Shown piece by piece: positions 42,907 to 51,370 of a stretch of DNA of 64,000 bases. The position numbers and the translations under genes were made by a program. Under the pieces are notes generated by a model. It was given only the letters and a program-made list of their open reading frames with translations, did not search any database and had not been told where the DNA came from. How positions within the stretch are numbered: position 1 is the stretch's first letter; each line of letters opens with the position of its first letter. The DNA lies in assembly GCA_903833215.1 (NCBI GenBank), contig CAILEM010000067.1, forward strand, positions 1-64,000, in the 5' to 3' direction. This stretch comes from an uncultured Armatimonadota bacterium (GTDB lineage: Bacteria; Armatimonadota; Fimbriimonadia; Fimbriimonadales; Fimbriimonadaceae).

Positions 42907-45344
42907 TGGCAGAACTGAAGCTACCGATTGAAGACGAGCTAATCGAAATGGAAACGGGGGAACCCCAGATCCACGAGCCGTCTGAAGAAGAATCCAAGCC
43001 GGATATCCCATCCGAGCTCAACATCCTGCCACTTCGCGAAAACGTTATCTACCCAATGCTGATCGCACCGCTCAGTGTTGCTCGCGAGGCAGGCGTCCAG
43101 TTGATCGATGAAAGCATTGTCGGCAACAACCGAGTCATCGGCGTCATTGCACAAAAGAACCCGCAAGAAGAAAACCCTGGGTTCGATGACGTTTATGAAT
43201 ACGGCTGTGTCGTCATCATTCGAACACTGGTCAAGATGCCCGATGCCGTGCGGCTCATCGTGCAGGGCGTGTCAAGATTCCGTATCGTCGAACGCCTAAG
43301 CACCTCGCCGTATATGCGAGCAAGGATTGAGGTCATCGACGAGCCAGTCGTCTCGGAAGAAAAGTCCGAGGAGATTGAGGCTCTGCGACGATCCGTTGCT
43401 GCCCTCTTTGAGCAGGCCATCCGGCTTTCCCCCCAACTCCCAGACGAGCTACGCACGCTCACCCAAGCGGTTCAAGAGACCAACGTCATGGCCGACCTCG
43501 TCGCCGCCCACATGACTTTGGATGTCGAAGACAAGCAGAAAATCCTTGAGACTCAGCCGATTCAGGAACGCCTTCGCCTTCTGCTGCAGATGTTGAGCAA
43601 GGAAGTCCGCGTCCTTGAGCTCACCAGCAAGGTGCAGAACGAAGTCAACACTGAACTCAGCAAATCGCAACGCGAATACTACTTGCGTGAGCAGCTGAAA
43701 GCTATCCAGCGAGAGCTTGGCGAGGTCGATGACCGAACCGAGGACCTTGACGAGCTTCGTCAGCAGATCGACAACTCGAAGATGAGCGCTGAGGCCCTCA
43801 AAGAAGTCAACCGAGAGTACGACCGCTTGAGAAGGATGAATCCGGGTGCGCCTGAGTACACGGTTGCTCGTACCTACATCGATTGGGTCACGTCGATGCC
43901 TTGGGGCAAGTCCAGCGACGATATCCTTGACCTCAAGCACGTCAAAGAGATTCTTGATGTCGACCACTTTGGTCTGGAAAAGATCAAAGACCGAATCATA
44001 GAATTCCTTGCGGTGCGAATCGTCAAAACCGAAGGAAAGATCCGTCAGCCGATCCTTTGCTTTGTCGGGCCTCCCGGCGTTGGAAAAACCTCTCTTGGTC
44101 GATCTATTGCCCAGGCGATGGGGCGCAAGTACGGTCGCATCTCTCTTGGCGGCATGCGAGACGAAGCTGAAATCCGTGGTCACCGTCGAACCTACATCGG
44201 TGCCTTGCCCGGTCAGATCATTCAAGGATTGCGCCGCGCGGAGACGGACAATCCTGTGTTCGTTCTGGATGAAATCGACAAGCTCGGCAATGACTTCCGA
44301 GGAGATCCCTCATCGGCTTTGCTCGAAGTTTTGGACCCCGAGCAGAACAGTACGTTCCGAGATCACTACCTCGACACGCCGTTCGACCTCAGCAAGGTGT
44401 TCTTCATCACGACGGCGAACCGAATAGACACGATCCCGGCGGCACTGCGTGATCGAATGGAGATCATTGAACTCGGCGGCTATACCGAAGAGGAGAAGAT
44501 CGAAATTGCCGAGCGTCACCTCATCCCCAAACAGATCGAAGAGCATGGCCTTAAGTCCACGCAAATCGCGATCAAGCGCGAGAGTGCGCAGAGACTCGTT
44601 CGCTATTACACGCGCGAAGCCGGTGTGAGAAGCCTTGAGCGTGAGGTTGGAAGCGTCGTCCGACGTGCGACCCGCATGTTCGCAGAAGGTCATAAGGGCA
44701 AGATCAACGTCACCCAGAAATTCATCGAATCGGCCTTGGGTGCACCGCGATATACGATCGACGAAGTTGTTGAGCGAGACATGATTCCGGGTACGGCGGT
44801 TGGCCTAGCTTGGACACCTGTCGGCGGTGAAGTCTTGTTCATCGAAACGACCAAGATGTCGGGCCACAAGGGATTGATCGTCACCGGTCAACTTGGCGAT
44901 GTCATGAAGGAATCGGTCACGGCGGCTTTAAGCTACATTCGAAGCCATACCGAGCAACTGAACATCAACCCTGACTTCTACGACAAGGTCGAACTTCACG
45001 TCCACGTCCCGGCTGGAGCCGTACCGAAGGACGGTCCGAGCGCTGGTGTTACGATGCTGACTGCTCTGACTTCCCTTTTGACGAACCGAAGGGTCAAGTC
45101 TCGCTTGGCGATGACAGGTGAGCTCACTCTTAGCGGTCAGGTTCTTCCCGTAGGTGGCATTAAAGAGAAGATCCTTGCCGCAAACCGGGCCGGCGTGAAC
45201 ACGCTCATCCTTCCCGAGCAAAACGAGAAGGATTACATGGAAGATGTCCCTCTGGAGATTCGCACCCACTTAAAGGCTCACTTCGTGAAGCATGCCGAGC
45301 AAGTCTTGAAGCTCGCCCTCGAAAAGCCGACAAAGTCGAACTGA
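42906..45344 (+). CDS. lon: ATP-dependent protease Lon
   Basis: 812 residues, usual for LonA. N-terminal substrate domain with LNILPLRENVIYPML, a coiled-coil region (QREYYLREQLKAIQRELGE), AAA+ module with Walker [10 protein letters not shown] and Walker B VFVLDEIDKL, and the Ser-Lys protease domain with S712 in KDGPSAG and K755 in GGIKEK. It degrades damaged and short-lived cytoplasmic proteins. Cotranslated with Hsp20 and ended by a strong hairpin terminator. Confidence 0.98.
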   Translation: MAELKLPIEDELIEMETGEPQIHEPSEEESKPDIPSELNILPLRENVIYPMLIAPLSVAREAGVQLIDESIVGNNRVIGVIAQKNPQEENPGFDDVYEYGCVVIIRTLVKMPDAVRLIVQGVSRFRIVERLSTSPYMRARIEVIDEPVVSEEKSEEIEALRRSVAALFEQAIRLSPQLPDELRTLTQAVQETNVMADLVAAHMTLDVEDKQKILETQPIQERLRLLLQMLSKEVRVLELTSKVQNEVNTELSKSQREYYLREQLKAIQRELGEVDDRTEDLDELRQQIDNSKMSAEALKEVNREYDRLRRMNPGAPEYTVARTYIDWVTSMPWGKSSDDILDLKHVKEILDVDHFGLEKIKDRIIEFLAVRIVKTEGKIRQPILCFVGPPGVGKTSLGRSIAQAMGRKYGRISLGGMRDEAEIRGHRRTYIGALPGQIIQGLRRAETDNPVFVLDEIDKLGNDFRGDPSSALLEVLDPEQNSTFRDHYLDTPFDLSKVFFITTANRIDTIPAALRDRMEIIELGGYTEEEKIEIAERHLIPKQIEEHGLKSTQIAIKRESAQRLVRYYTREAGVRSLEREVGSVVRRATRMFAEGHKGKINVTQKFIESALGAPRYTIDEVVERDMIPGTAVGLAWTPVGGEVLFIETTKMSGHKGLIVTGQLGDVMKESVTAALSYIRSHTEQLNINPDFYDKVELHVHVPAGAVPKDGPSAGVTMLTALTSLLTNRRVKSRLAMTGELTLSGQVLPVGGIKEKILAANRAGVNTLILPEQNEKDYMEDVPLEIRTHLKAHFVKHAEQVLKLALEKPTKSN

Positions 45345-45348
45345 AGGC

Positions 45349-45378
45349 ACGCCCTACTGGCACTTACCAGTAGGGCGT
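45349..45378 (+). terminator. hairpin terminator after lon
   Basis: Perfect 12-bp stem ACGCCCTACTGG / CCAGTAGGGCGT with a 6-base loop (CACTTA), immediately after the lon stop and followed by an AT-rich stretch but no long T-run. Confidence 0.85.
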
Positions 45379-45389
45379 AATATTTCACC

Positions 45390-45983
45390 ATGATCGAGAC
45401 ACCGCTATTCGGTCGATTCCAGGGCGAAGATAAACGTTTGGTCTTCTCCGCGCCAATGCCCTATCACGTCCTCGTACGCGGCAGCGTCGGCGGTGGGGTT
45501 GGCATGGTCTTGTTCGGATTCCTGTTTGAGTTGACCGGGTTTGATGGCCCCTTATGGCCCGCGTGGTGGATTTGGATCGGTCTTCTCGTTGCCCTTGCCG
45601 GAATCGCCGCAGCGTTTTCGTTGGTGAGCATCTCTTTCGATATCCACGAAAAGCGCTACCGAAGGAGGCATGGCCCTGGGCTTTTCAGCAACCTTCGTCT
45701 GGGTAGCACCCAAGAACTCGACGCTTTGGTTCTGATTGCCGAGCCGAACTCGCGATTGACAACCGGCGGGGTGACCTACCACTTGGTGCTGCACTGGAAA
45801 GGTGAGGCTCAGCCAATCATGGTCTTGCAGCAGGACACGAGAGTCCTCGTACCTGGACAGCCCCTAAACATCGCCGCCCAGCAGTTGCTAACTCAAGGTC
45901 TCAAATACGCGAAGGCGCTCAACATCCCGTTCTACGACAACAGTCACTTCGCATCGAAGTGCCCTGTCCCGATCTGGAAGTAA
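45390..45983 (+). CDS. hypothetical membrane protein
   Basis: 197 residues, two transmembrane helices near residues 28-48 (VRGSVGGGVGMVLFGFLFEL) and 58-82 (WIWIGLLVALAGIAAAFSL), then a soluble region with SFDIHEKRYRRRHG and LVLHWKGEAQPIMV. The layout (short N-terminus, helix pair, beta-rich cytoplasmic part) is that of small conserved membrane proteins without assigned role. It follows lon after a terminator, so it likely has its own promoter. Confidence 0.7.
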   Translation: MIETPLFGRFQGEDKRLVFSAPMPYHVLVRGSVGGGVGMVLFGFLFELTGFDGPLWPAWWIWIGLLVALAGIAAAFSLVSISFDIHEKRYRRRHGPGLFSNLRLGSTQELDALVLIAEPNSRLTTGGVTYHLVLHWKGEAQPIMVLQQDTRVLVPGQPLNIAAQQLLTQGLKYAKALNIPFYDNSHFASKCPVPIWK

Positions 45984-46047
45984 GAAATCTTGTTCCGGTG
46001 TAGATGCTAGGCGACCCAAGTTGGTTGGTCCCACTAAAAACGGGTAA

Positions 46048-46073
46048 GCGAGGCACGCCTCGCCCCTCTACAC
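46048..46073. repeat. GCGAGGCACGCCTCGC palindrome with CCCCTCTACAC tail
   Basis: Second near-perfect copy of the palindrome seen at 35753 (central AC instead of AT), again after a gene end. The GTAAGCGAGGCAYGCCTCGC core is shared. Confidence 0.75.
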
Positions 46074-46213
46074 ATTTTGCTACGGGCTGAAGAATGGCCA
46101 ATACACGGGCTTCCAATTGAATAAGCCCTCTCTGCAGTTAAACCTTGCCACTCGTATCAGCCCGAAGCACATGAATCGCGTTGGAGGTACGACTCTAGGT
46201 GCGAAATTGGGTA

Positions 46214-46516
46214 TTAACCACCAGTTGTCGACGACTTGGTTGTTGTCGTACTCGATGAACTTGATCCATCGGGAGGATTGTTGGTGGTTGTGGATGTATC
46301 AGTCTTTGTGTCGGATCCTTTGGCAGGAGGCTGAACAACAACCACGGGAGGTGTGGCCTGATCGTGAATAACCATAGTACTCGGTGCTCGATCGTGAACG
46401 ACGGTGTCGCGTCCTGGGGTGACCACGACGTCGGGTGCTGGTTGCTGGCAACCCGCGGTGATGGCAATTGCGACTGCACCGGCGAGGATTGCTCTAGCTT
46501 GAATGGATAAATTCAT
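46214..46516 (-). CDS. small lipoprotein with Ser/Thr-rich tail
   Basis: 100 residues with a lipobox (AIAITAGC; lipidated Cys near residue 23). The remainder is Pro/Val then Thr/Ser rich and ends in a low-complexity tail (SSSSSTTTTKSSTTGG), the pattern of a linker or spacer on the cell surface. No fold recognised. The DNA in this tail is repeat-like, so length may vary. Confidence 0.6.
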   Translation of the reverse strand: MNLSIQARAILAGAVAIAITAGCQQPAPDVVVTPGRDTVVHDRAPSTMVIHDQATPPVVVVQPPAKGSDTKTDTSTTTNNPPDGSSSSSTTTTKSSTTGG

Positions 46517-46759
46517 GTGACTCTCCTGATCGCAGAGTCTGACCCTGCGCAGGTTAGTCCGAAGGAATTACTTTGAAGTTCCGTAATCGCGGAAGATCGG
46601 ATAATTTGGTTGGGATCCGGGCCAATCTATTCTTTGGCAAATTGGCCCGACTGCGTCGCAATCCTCACTGAGGGAACTCTCTGCCTACGCGTCTATTGAA
46701 GAGAAACAATTAGGATCGACAAGCCGCTGAAACCAGTAAGGATCGTCTTAGTGAACTAA

Positions 46760-47074
46760 CTATCCACGATCTCGGTGCCGACCTCGACCTCGATCTCGAT
46801 CTCGATAGCGACGAAGTGTTTCTCGCTCGCGATCCAGTTCATTTTCGATGCGGCGCACTTCTCTAAAATTACGGTGAGACCGCGCTCGCTCTCTCTCCGA
46901 TTTCAGATCATCAATCCTTCTCTCCACACGGCGAATATCCCGCTGGAGACGATCTTCGGAGCTCTCCCGTCGACCGTGCTCATACGACCGTTGAGCAGAT
47001 GCTGTCGGTCCCGAACAAATGGTTGCGACACCCAATAATGCCAAGGCAACCGCGCGAAACAACTTTGTATTCAT
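46760..47074 (-). CDS. small secreted RDR-rich protein
   Basis: 104 residues from ATG 47074 with AAAGGAGAG upstream and a signal peptide (MNTKLFRAVALALLGVATICSGPTASA). The mature chain is a charged helix (RDIRRVERRIDDLKSERERARS) and ends in a run of RDRD/RGR repeats encoded by a 6-bp tandem repeat on the DNA. It might bind nucleic acid or acidic polymers at the cell surface, but nothing shows this directly. Confidence 0.65.
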   Translation of the reverse strand: MNTKLFRAVALALLGVATICSGPTASAQRSYEHGRRESSEDRLQRDIRRVERRIDDLKSERERARSHRNFREVRRIENELDRERETLRRYRDRDRGRGRHRDRG

Positions 47075-47340
47075 CTCGATTACTCTCCTTTCATTGATTG
47101 ACAAGCTAGAAATATAGCTTGACAACGGGATTAGACGGGGAAGTATTCAGAGTGTTCAAATAATTCGAACCTTTCCCGAAAACTCACTACATGTGTCTTC
47201 GCATCCATTGCTTCTAAATGAATACCTTGCGCTAGTTTGTAATGGAGTCTCCCTAGAGAATTTATGTTCTATCTATTCTATTCATAGACAATTTTATCAA
47301 ATGTATCGATTTGGGATACCAAATTCCAGAGGTTCGGAAT

Positions 47341-49074
47341 TCACTTCAGGACCATTCGAACTTGTGCCGAATGGTGAATCTTCACTTGACGAGAAAACTT
47401 GCCAGTACTGAATTCAAAATCACCTTTGAATACCCTGTACTTTGCATTGCCAAATCTATCGGTCGTAAGTGTCGTGTCAGACCACCATCGCTTCTTTACA
47501 AGATCAAGCCATGCTTGACCGTTGGGTTTTACTTTCCAGTTCTTATCCACTAAAGCTCCGGCAGGTTGCCACATACTTCCCTCCCAAAAGCCCCACATCG
47601 TAAAACCAGTTGTGGCAGGATGGGCAAACCAAGCCGTCAAGAGGTCACGTGTGTAATCTGCCTGTGCTTGGGGGTCGGCAATCGGTAAGTCGAATTCAGT
47701 GATTTGGATGGGAAGACCAAATTTCGCAAAGCGGTCGACAATACGCCATATGTCGGGGGGTGCCGTCATGACCTCACCGAAATGCCCCTGCATCCCGATG
47801 CCTTGCAGTGGAGCCCCATTCTTAAGAAGGTATCGAAGCATCCTCTCAAATTCCGCCTGCTGGGACTCCGTTTTCCCTCCGTTGGTTAGAATCGTATTCT
47901 CGTTTAGGTAGAGAGTCGGCCGTGGATCGAGTTCATGCATCAACTTGAACAGTCGAACGTAGATTTCTTCCGAACCGAATATCTTTGGCAGATCTCGTAG
48001 GTCACGTGTCTCGTTGGTCACATCCCAACTGACAAATCCAAAAGGCTTGGTGAAGGCAATCTTCTCCCGAATGTGCTTGTCCATTTCTGCCCAGAGCACC
48101 TTGGGATCGTTCTCATACTTTTTCAGGCGAGTGGGCATAAATTGCCAGCCAGGGTAAATCAGGACGTGGGCCTTTGTTGTGATGCTGTGTTCCTTAAGCC
48201 ACACAGGATAGGCCTTGTACAGCTTTTGAGAATTGGGGTCTTCCCATCCCCAATCAGCCCAATACATGGGTGTCGTGGCCTTGTTATAGGCACTAAGAAA
48301 CCACTTTCGATATTGCTCGCCATCGGGGTTCGATGCGAGCAGCGATGATTCTACAAAGGAGCCGAATTCATAGGCATGTCGAAGCTGCTTGACGTGAACT
48401 TTTGCTCCCTTAACCGGCTTACCCTTCGAATCTGTAACGTGGACCAACACGTCGGCTTTGCGATAGCGGTCAATTTTCTCGTTCGCTTCTTTTCGCCACG
48501 GTGCCGACGCTTCGCGTCCTGGATAGGTTAGCGGAGTGAAAGGAAGTGCCCCAGAGTAATGCCCCAAATTGTTGGCTGAGAAATCACGAAATTCAATTTC
48601 CTGGGCGCGCGAAGCTACATGGAAAGTAATGGCCATCGACCCAGGAGCGATCTCGTGGTCGGAAGTCCACTTGACGTTGTACCGGTGCCAAGTATTTCCC
48701 GGCAATCCTTGCGCGCTGAAGTACCCAATCCAAGGAGCGACGTTGCGTTGTGCATACATCGACCAAAGCCCACCACCCAATGACGGAGAGCGAGACTCAA
48801 ATGTGACAAAGACGACATCACCGGTGTGAATCGGAACTTGGCTCACTTCCGACATCACTTGGACGACGTAGGGATTCTGCCCCGCTCGTTTCACATCGAC
48901 TCGCAAGCCACCGGGTAACGATTTGCTCGACATATCAGAGGGTGGACCCGAGGCAGTCAACTTCGAAGACAGCAGCTGGGTCGCCGAGGACATCGCTTCT
49001 TTTGGCAACTGAGCCGACAGCATTGCCGCCATTAGAACAAACACCGCAGTAGATACATTCAGCCGAAGATTCAT
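47341..49074 (-). CDS. secreted GH10 endo-beta-1,4-xylanase
   Basis: 577 residues with a signal peptide (MNLRLNVSTAVFVLMAAMLSA). Residues about 40-190 form a beta-sandwich like a carbohydrate-binding module. The GH10 TIM barrel starts near 220 (KVHVKQLRHAYEFGSFVE), and the catalytic residues are E355 in WDVTNETRD (acid/base) and E460 in ITEFDLP (nucleophile). It should cut xylan-type chains outside the cell. The C-terminal 70 residues are a short beta extension. The gene sits in an AT-rich surrounding and next to the RDR protein, with no other sugar gene close by. Confidence 0.93.
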   Translation of the reverse strand: MNLRLNVSTAVFVLMAAMLSAQLPKEAMSSATQLLSSKLTASGPPSDMSSKSLPGGLRVDVKRAGQNPYVVQVMSEVSQVPIHTGDVVFVTFESRSPSLGGGLWSMYAQRNVAPWIGYFSAQGLPGNTWHRYNVKWTSDHEIAPGSMAITFHVASRAQEIEFRDFSANNLGHYSGALPFTPLTYPGREASAPWRKEANEKIDRYRKADVLVHVTDSKGKPVKGAKVHVKQLRHAYEFGSFVESSLLASNPDGEQYRKWFLSAYNKATTPMYWADWGWEDPNSQKLYKAYPVWLKEHSITTKAHVLIYPGWQFMPTRLKKYENDPKVLWAEMDKHIREKIAFTKPFGFVSWDVTNETRDLRDLPKIFGSEEIYVRLFKLMHELDPRPTLYLNENTILTNGGKTESQQAEFERMLRYLLKNGAPLQGIGMQGHFGEVMTAPPDIWRIVDRFAKFGLPIQITEFDLPIADPQAQADYTRDLLTAWFAHPATTGFTMWGFWEGSMWQPAGALVDKNWKVKPNGQAWLDLVKKRWWSDTTLTTDRFGNAKYRVFKGDFEFSTGKFSRQVKIHHSAQVRMVLK

Positions 49075-49171
49075 GGATTACCTAAAGTTGGCACCGATCG
49101 CGTGAGTAACGCTCCACAGATTAGATGCCTCTAAACAAATGGAGTTCAGCAGCTCTTCTTCAAATCAGACC

Positions 49172-49876
49172 ATGAAAGTATTTATTGTTCACGCCCACCC
49201 CGAGCCTAGAAGTTTCAACGCGGCTTTGACTCAAGAGGCAGTCAAGGTATTAACTGCCGAGGGTCACGAGGTCGTCGTATCAGACCTCTATGCACAGGAA
49301 TGGAATCCGGTATCTGACCGGCGAAATTTCACGACGGTCGCGAATCCTGAGTATCTCAAACTTCAAGATGAGGAAAGACATGCCAGCGCGAACCACAGCT
49401 TTGCACCCGACGTTCAAGCTGAACTTGACAAGGCCCTGTCCTGCGACGCACTGATATTCCAGTTCCCAATGTTCTGGTTTTCAATGCCCGCGATCCTAAA
49501 AGGTTGGGTCGACCGAACCTTTGCTGCGGGAGAAACATACGGTAGAGGGCGCTGGTTTGATAATGGTGTGTTCAAAGGGAAACGCGCGATGCTGTCAATA
49601 ACTACGGGCGGGCCGGAGAGCTTATTTACGGAGGATGGCCTGAACGGAGACATCCACCAGCTTCTGTATCCCATCAACCACGGAACATTTCGCTTCGTTG
49701 GGTTTGACGTCCTTCGTCCGTTTGTGGCTTGGAGTGCGGCCGCGGCCGGTGATGAAGGGCGGGCAAAGTACCTTGAGGAATACGGCCAACGCCTGCGCAC
49801 ACTTTGGACTGAGACCCCAGTCTCGTACCCCTCGCTTTCCGAATTTGACCCCAGCACATTCCGCCGACGTAGCTAA
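49172..49876 (+). CDS. NAD(P)H:quinone reductase-like flavodoxin-fold protein
   Basis: 234 residues from ATG 49172 (MKVFIVHAHPEPRSFNAALTQ), the canonical start of this family; the frame to 49139 adds a low-complexity Ser leader. FMN/FAD contacts in HPEPRSFN and FQFPMFWFSMPAILKGWVDRTF match KefF/MdaB/NQO-like reductases, as does LSITTGG. It transfers two electrons from NAD(P)H to quinones. It precedes tilS by 41 bases on the same strand. Confidence 0.92.
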   Translation: MKVFIVHAHPEPRSFNAALTQEAVKVLTAEGHEVVVSDLYAQEWNPVSDRRNFTTVANPEYLKLQDEERHASANHSFAPDVQAELDKALSCDALIFQFPMFWFSMPAILKGWVDRTFAAGETYGRGRWFDNGVFKGKRAMLSITTGGPESLFTEDGLNGDIHQLLYPINHGTFRFVGFDVLRPFVAWSAAAAGDEGRAKYLEEYGQRLRTLWTETPVSYPSLSEFDPSTFRRRS

Positions 49877-49917
49877 GAGGCGAAGCGTGGTGTCCAAGAC
49901 CGGTACCATCAAGGGCA

Positions 49918-51297
49918 ATGCTCGACCGATTCCGAAGTCATCTATTGAACTCGGGCCTAATTCCTGATGGGGCTCGGATATTGGTTGGTTACAGTGGAGG
50001 TGCAGACAGCACAGCACTACTCCACCTCCTCCACCGATGCGGAATCGACGTCGTCGCGGGCCACCTTCATCACGGGCAAAGAGCCGAAGCGGATGATGAG
50101 ATGGCGCAATGTCAGGCGTTTGCAGATAGTCTTGATATCCCGTTTGCTGCGGGCAGAGCGGATGTACCAAGAATGTCCAAAGAACTTGGTATCGGTATAG
50201 AAGAAGCTGGTCGAGAGGCACGCTATGGTTTTTTCAAACAGGCGGCTTTCAGCACTCAAAGTGACTTCGTAGCCACCGCCCATACTCGCACCGATCAGGT
50301 TGAAACGATCCTATTCAATATCACGAGAGGCACTGGACTAAGCGGCCTTGCTGGCATTCCGGAAAGCCGTGAAAACATCATCCGCCCTCTTCTGCCTTTT
50401 AGCCGCGAGGAAACCACAGGCTATTGCGCAGAACACGGCTTATGGACTCACGACGATCCTGCAAATACCGATTTGGCCTACTCAAGGGCTCGTTTCCGGT
50501 CGCGTATCGTTCCTGAACTCAAGCTCGTGAACCCTGGCCTAGATGCCGCGATTCTGCGACTTTCCTCCATTGCCGACGAAGAAGACCGGTTTCTGAATGG
50601 AATGGCTGCTGCTGCGCTTGAACAGGCTGAAGTTCCACTCAACGGAAGTTTGCGGTTCCTCACCGAAGATGCGGAAATGCGTTTTGATCGCAACAGACTC
50701 GCTCACTTACCTGAAGTGCTTCGAAAACGGGCTCTTCGTCTCGCATGTGAAGCTCTGGGCAGCCCCCTCTCTTTTGATCAGACCCAAATCGCTTCTAGAG
50801 GAATTGGCGAGAATCTGCCTGGTGCGATCACCGCTGAAGGGGGTGACGTTGTGATTGAATGGGGCGATGAGGCGGTCGATATAAGGCGTCTGGTTCGTGA
50901 ATCTCCATTTCGTCACGCCCTGACACTCCCCGGAGAAACCCTCAGTGAAGAGTTCGGCTGGCAATTTACGGCCTTTCAATCCGAATATGCTGGACACGAG
51001 CCGATCCGAGCCAGCCTACAAACGGTCATGGATTCCTCGAAAGTGAAGGAACCACTGCATTTTCGAAGCGTCAAATCTGGCGATACGCTACAACCATTGG
51101 GATTTCAGGGGAGAAGAAAGCTTTCGGACCTTTTGTCCGAAGCCAAACTCACACCTGCCGCCCGCCAACGGCTTCCGATTGTGTGTGATATGATCGGTCC
51201 GCTTTGGGTGCCCGGAGTCTGTCTGGACGAAAGAGCACGGCCAAATGGATTATCTAGCCAGGTAATTGTACTGAGATTTGGCACCCTTAACCCTTAA
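49918..51297 (+). CDS. tilS: tRNA(Ile)-lysidine synthase
   Basis: Adds lysine to C34 of the minor tRNA-Ile so it reads AUA. 459 residues. The PP-loop ATPase motif SGGADS is at 26-31, followed by HLHHGQRAEADDEM and ATAHTRTDQVETILFNITRGTG. The C-terminal TilS domain carries LQPLGFQGRRKLSDLL. FtsH follows after about 70 bases, an order seen widely in bacteria. Confidence 0.95.
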   Translation: MLDRFRSHLLNSGLIPDGARILVGYSGGADSTALLHLLHRCGIDVVAGHLHHGQRAEADDEMAQCQAFADSLDIPFAAGRADVPRMSKELGIGIEEAGREARYGFFKQAAFSTQSDFVATAHTRTDQVETILFNITRGTGLSGLAGIPESRENIIRPLLPFSREETTGYCAEHGLWTHDDPANTDLAYSRARFRSRIVPELKLVNPGLDAAILRLSSIADEEDRFLNGMAAAALEQAEVPLNGSLRFLTEDAEMRFDRNRLAHLPEVLRKRALRLACEALGSPLSFDQTQIASRGIGENLPGAITAEGGDVVIEWGDEAVDIRRLVRESPFRHALTLPGETLSEEFGWQFTAFQSEYAGHEPIRASLQTVMDSSKVKEPLHFRSVKSGDTLQPLGFQGRRKLSDLLSEAKLTPAARQRLPIVCDMIGPLWVPGVCLDERARPNGLSSQVIVLRFGTLNP

Positions 51298-51370
51298 GGC
51301 TGGCATAATATACGGAACGCGCATCCCTAGGCGAGCGTAGCCTAATCAAGGAAACTCCCTTGGAGAAGTT

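Noticed and set aside
42906-45344. long minus-strand frames under lon
   Set aside because: Antisense shadows with no ribosome binding site or domain; lon is certain.
46117-46371. 84-residue plus-strand frame
   Set aside because: Overlaps the lipoprotein gene on the other strand and has a Trp/Cys-rich translation without a plausible domain.
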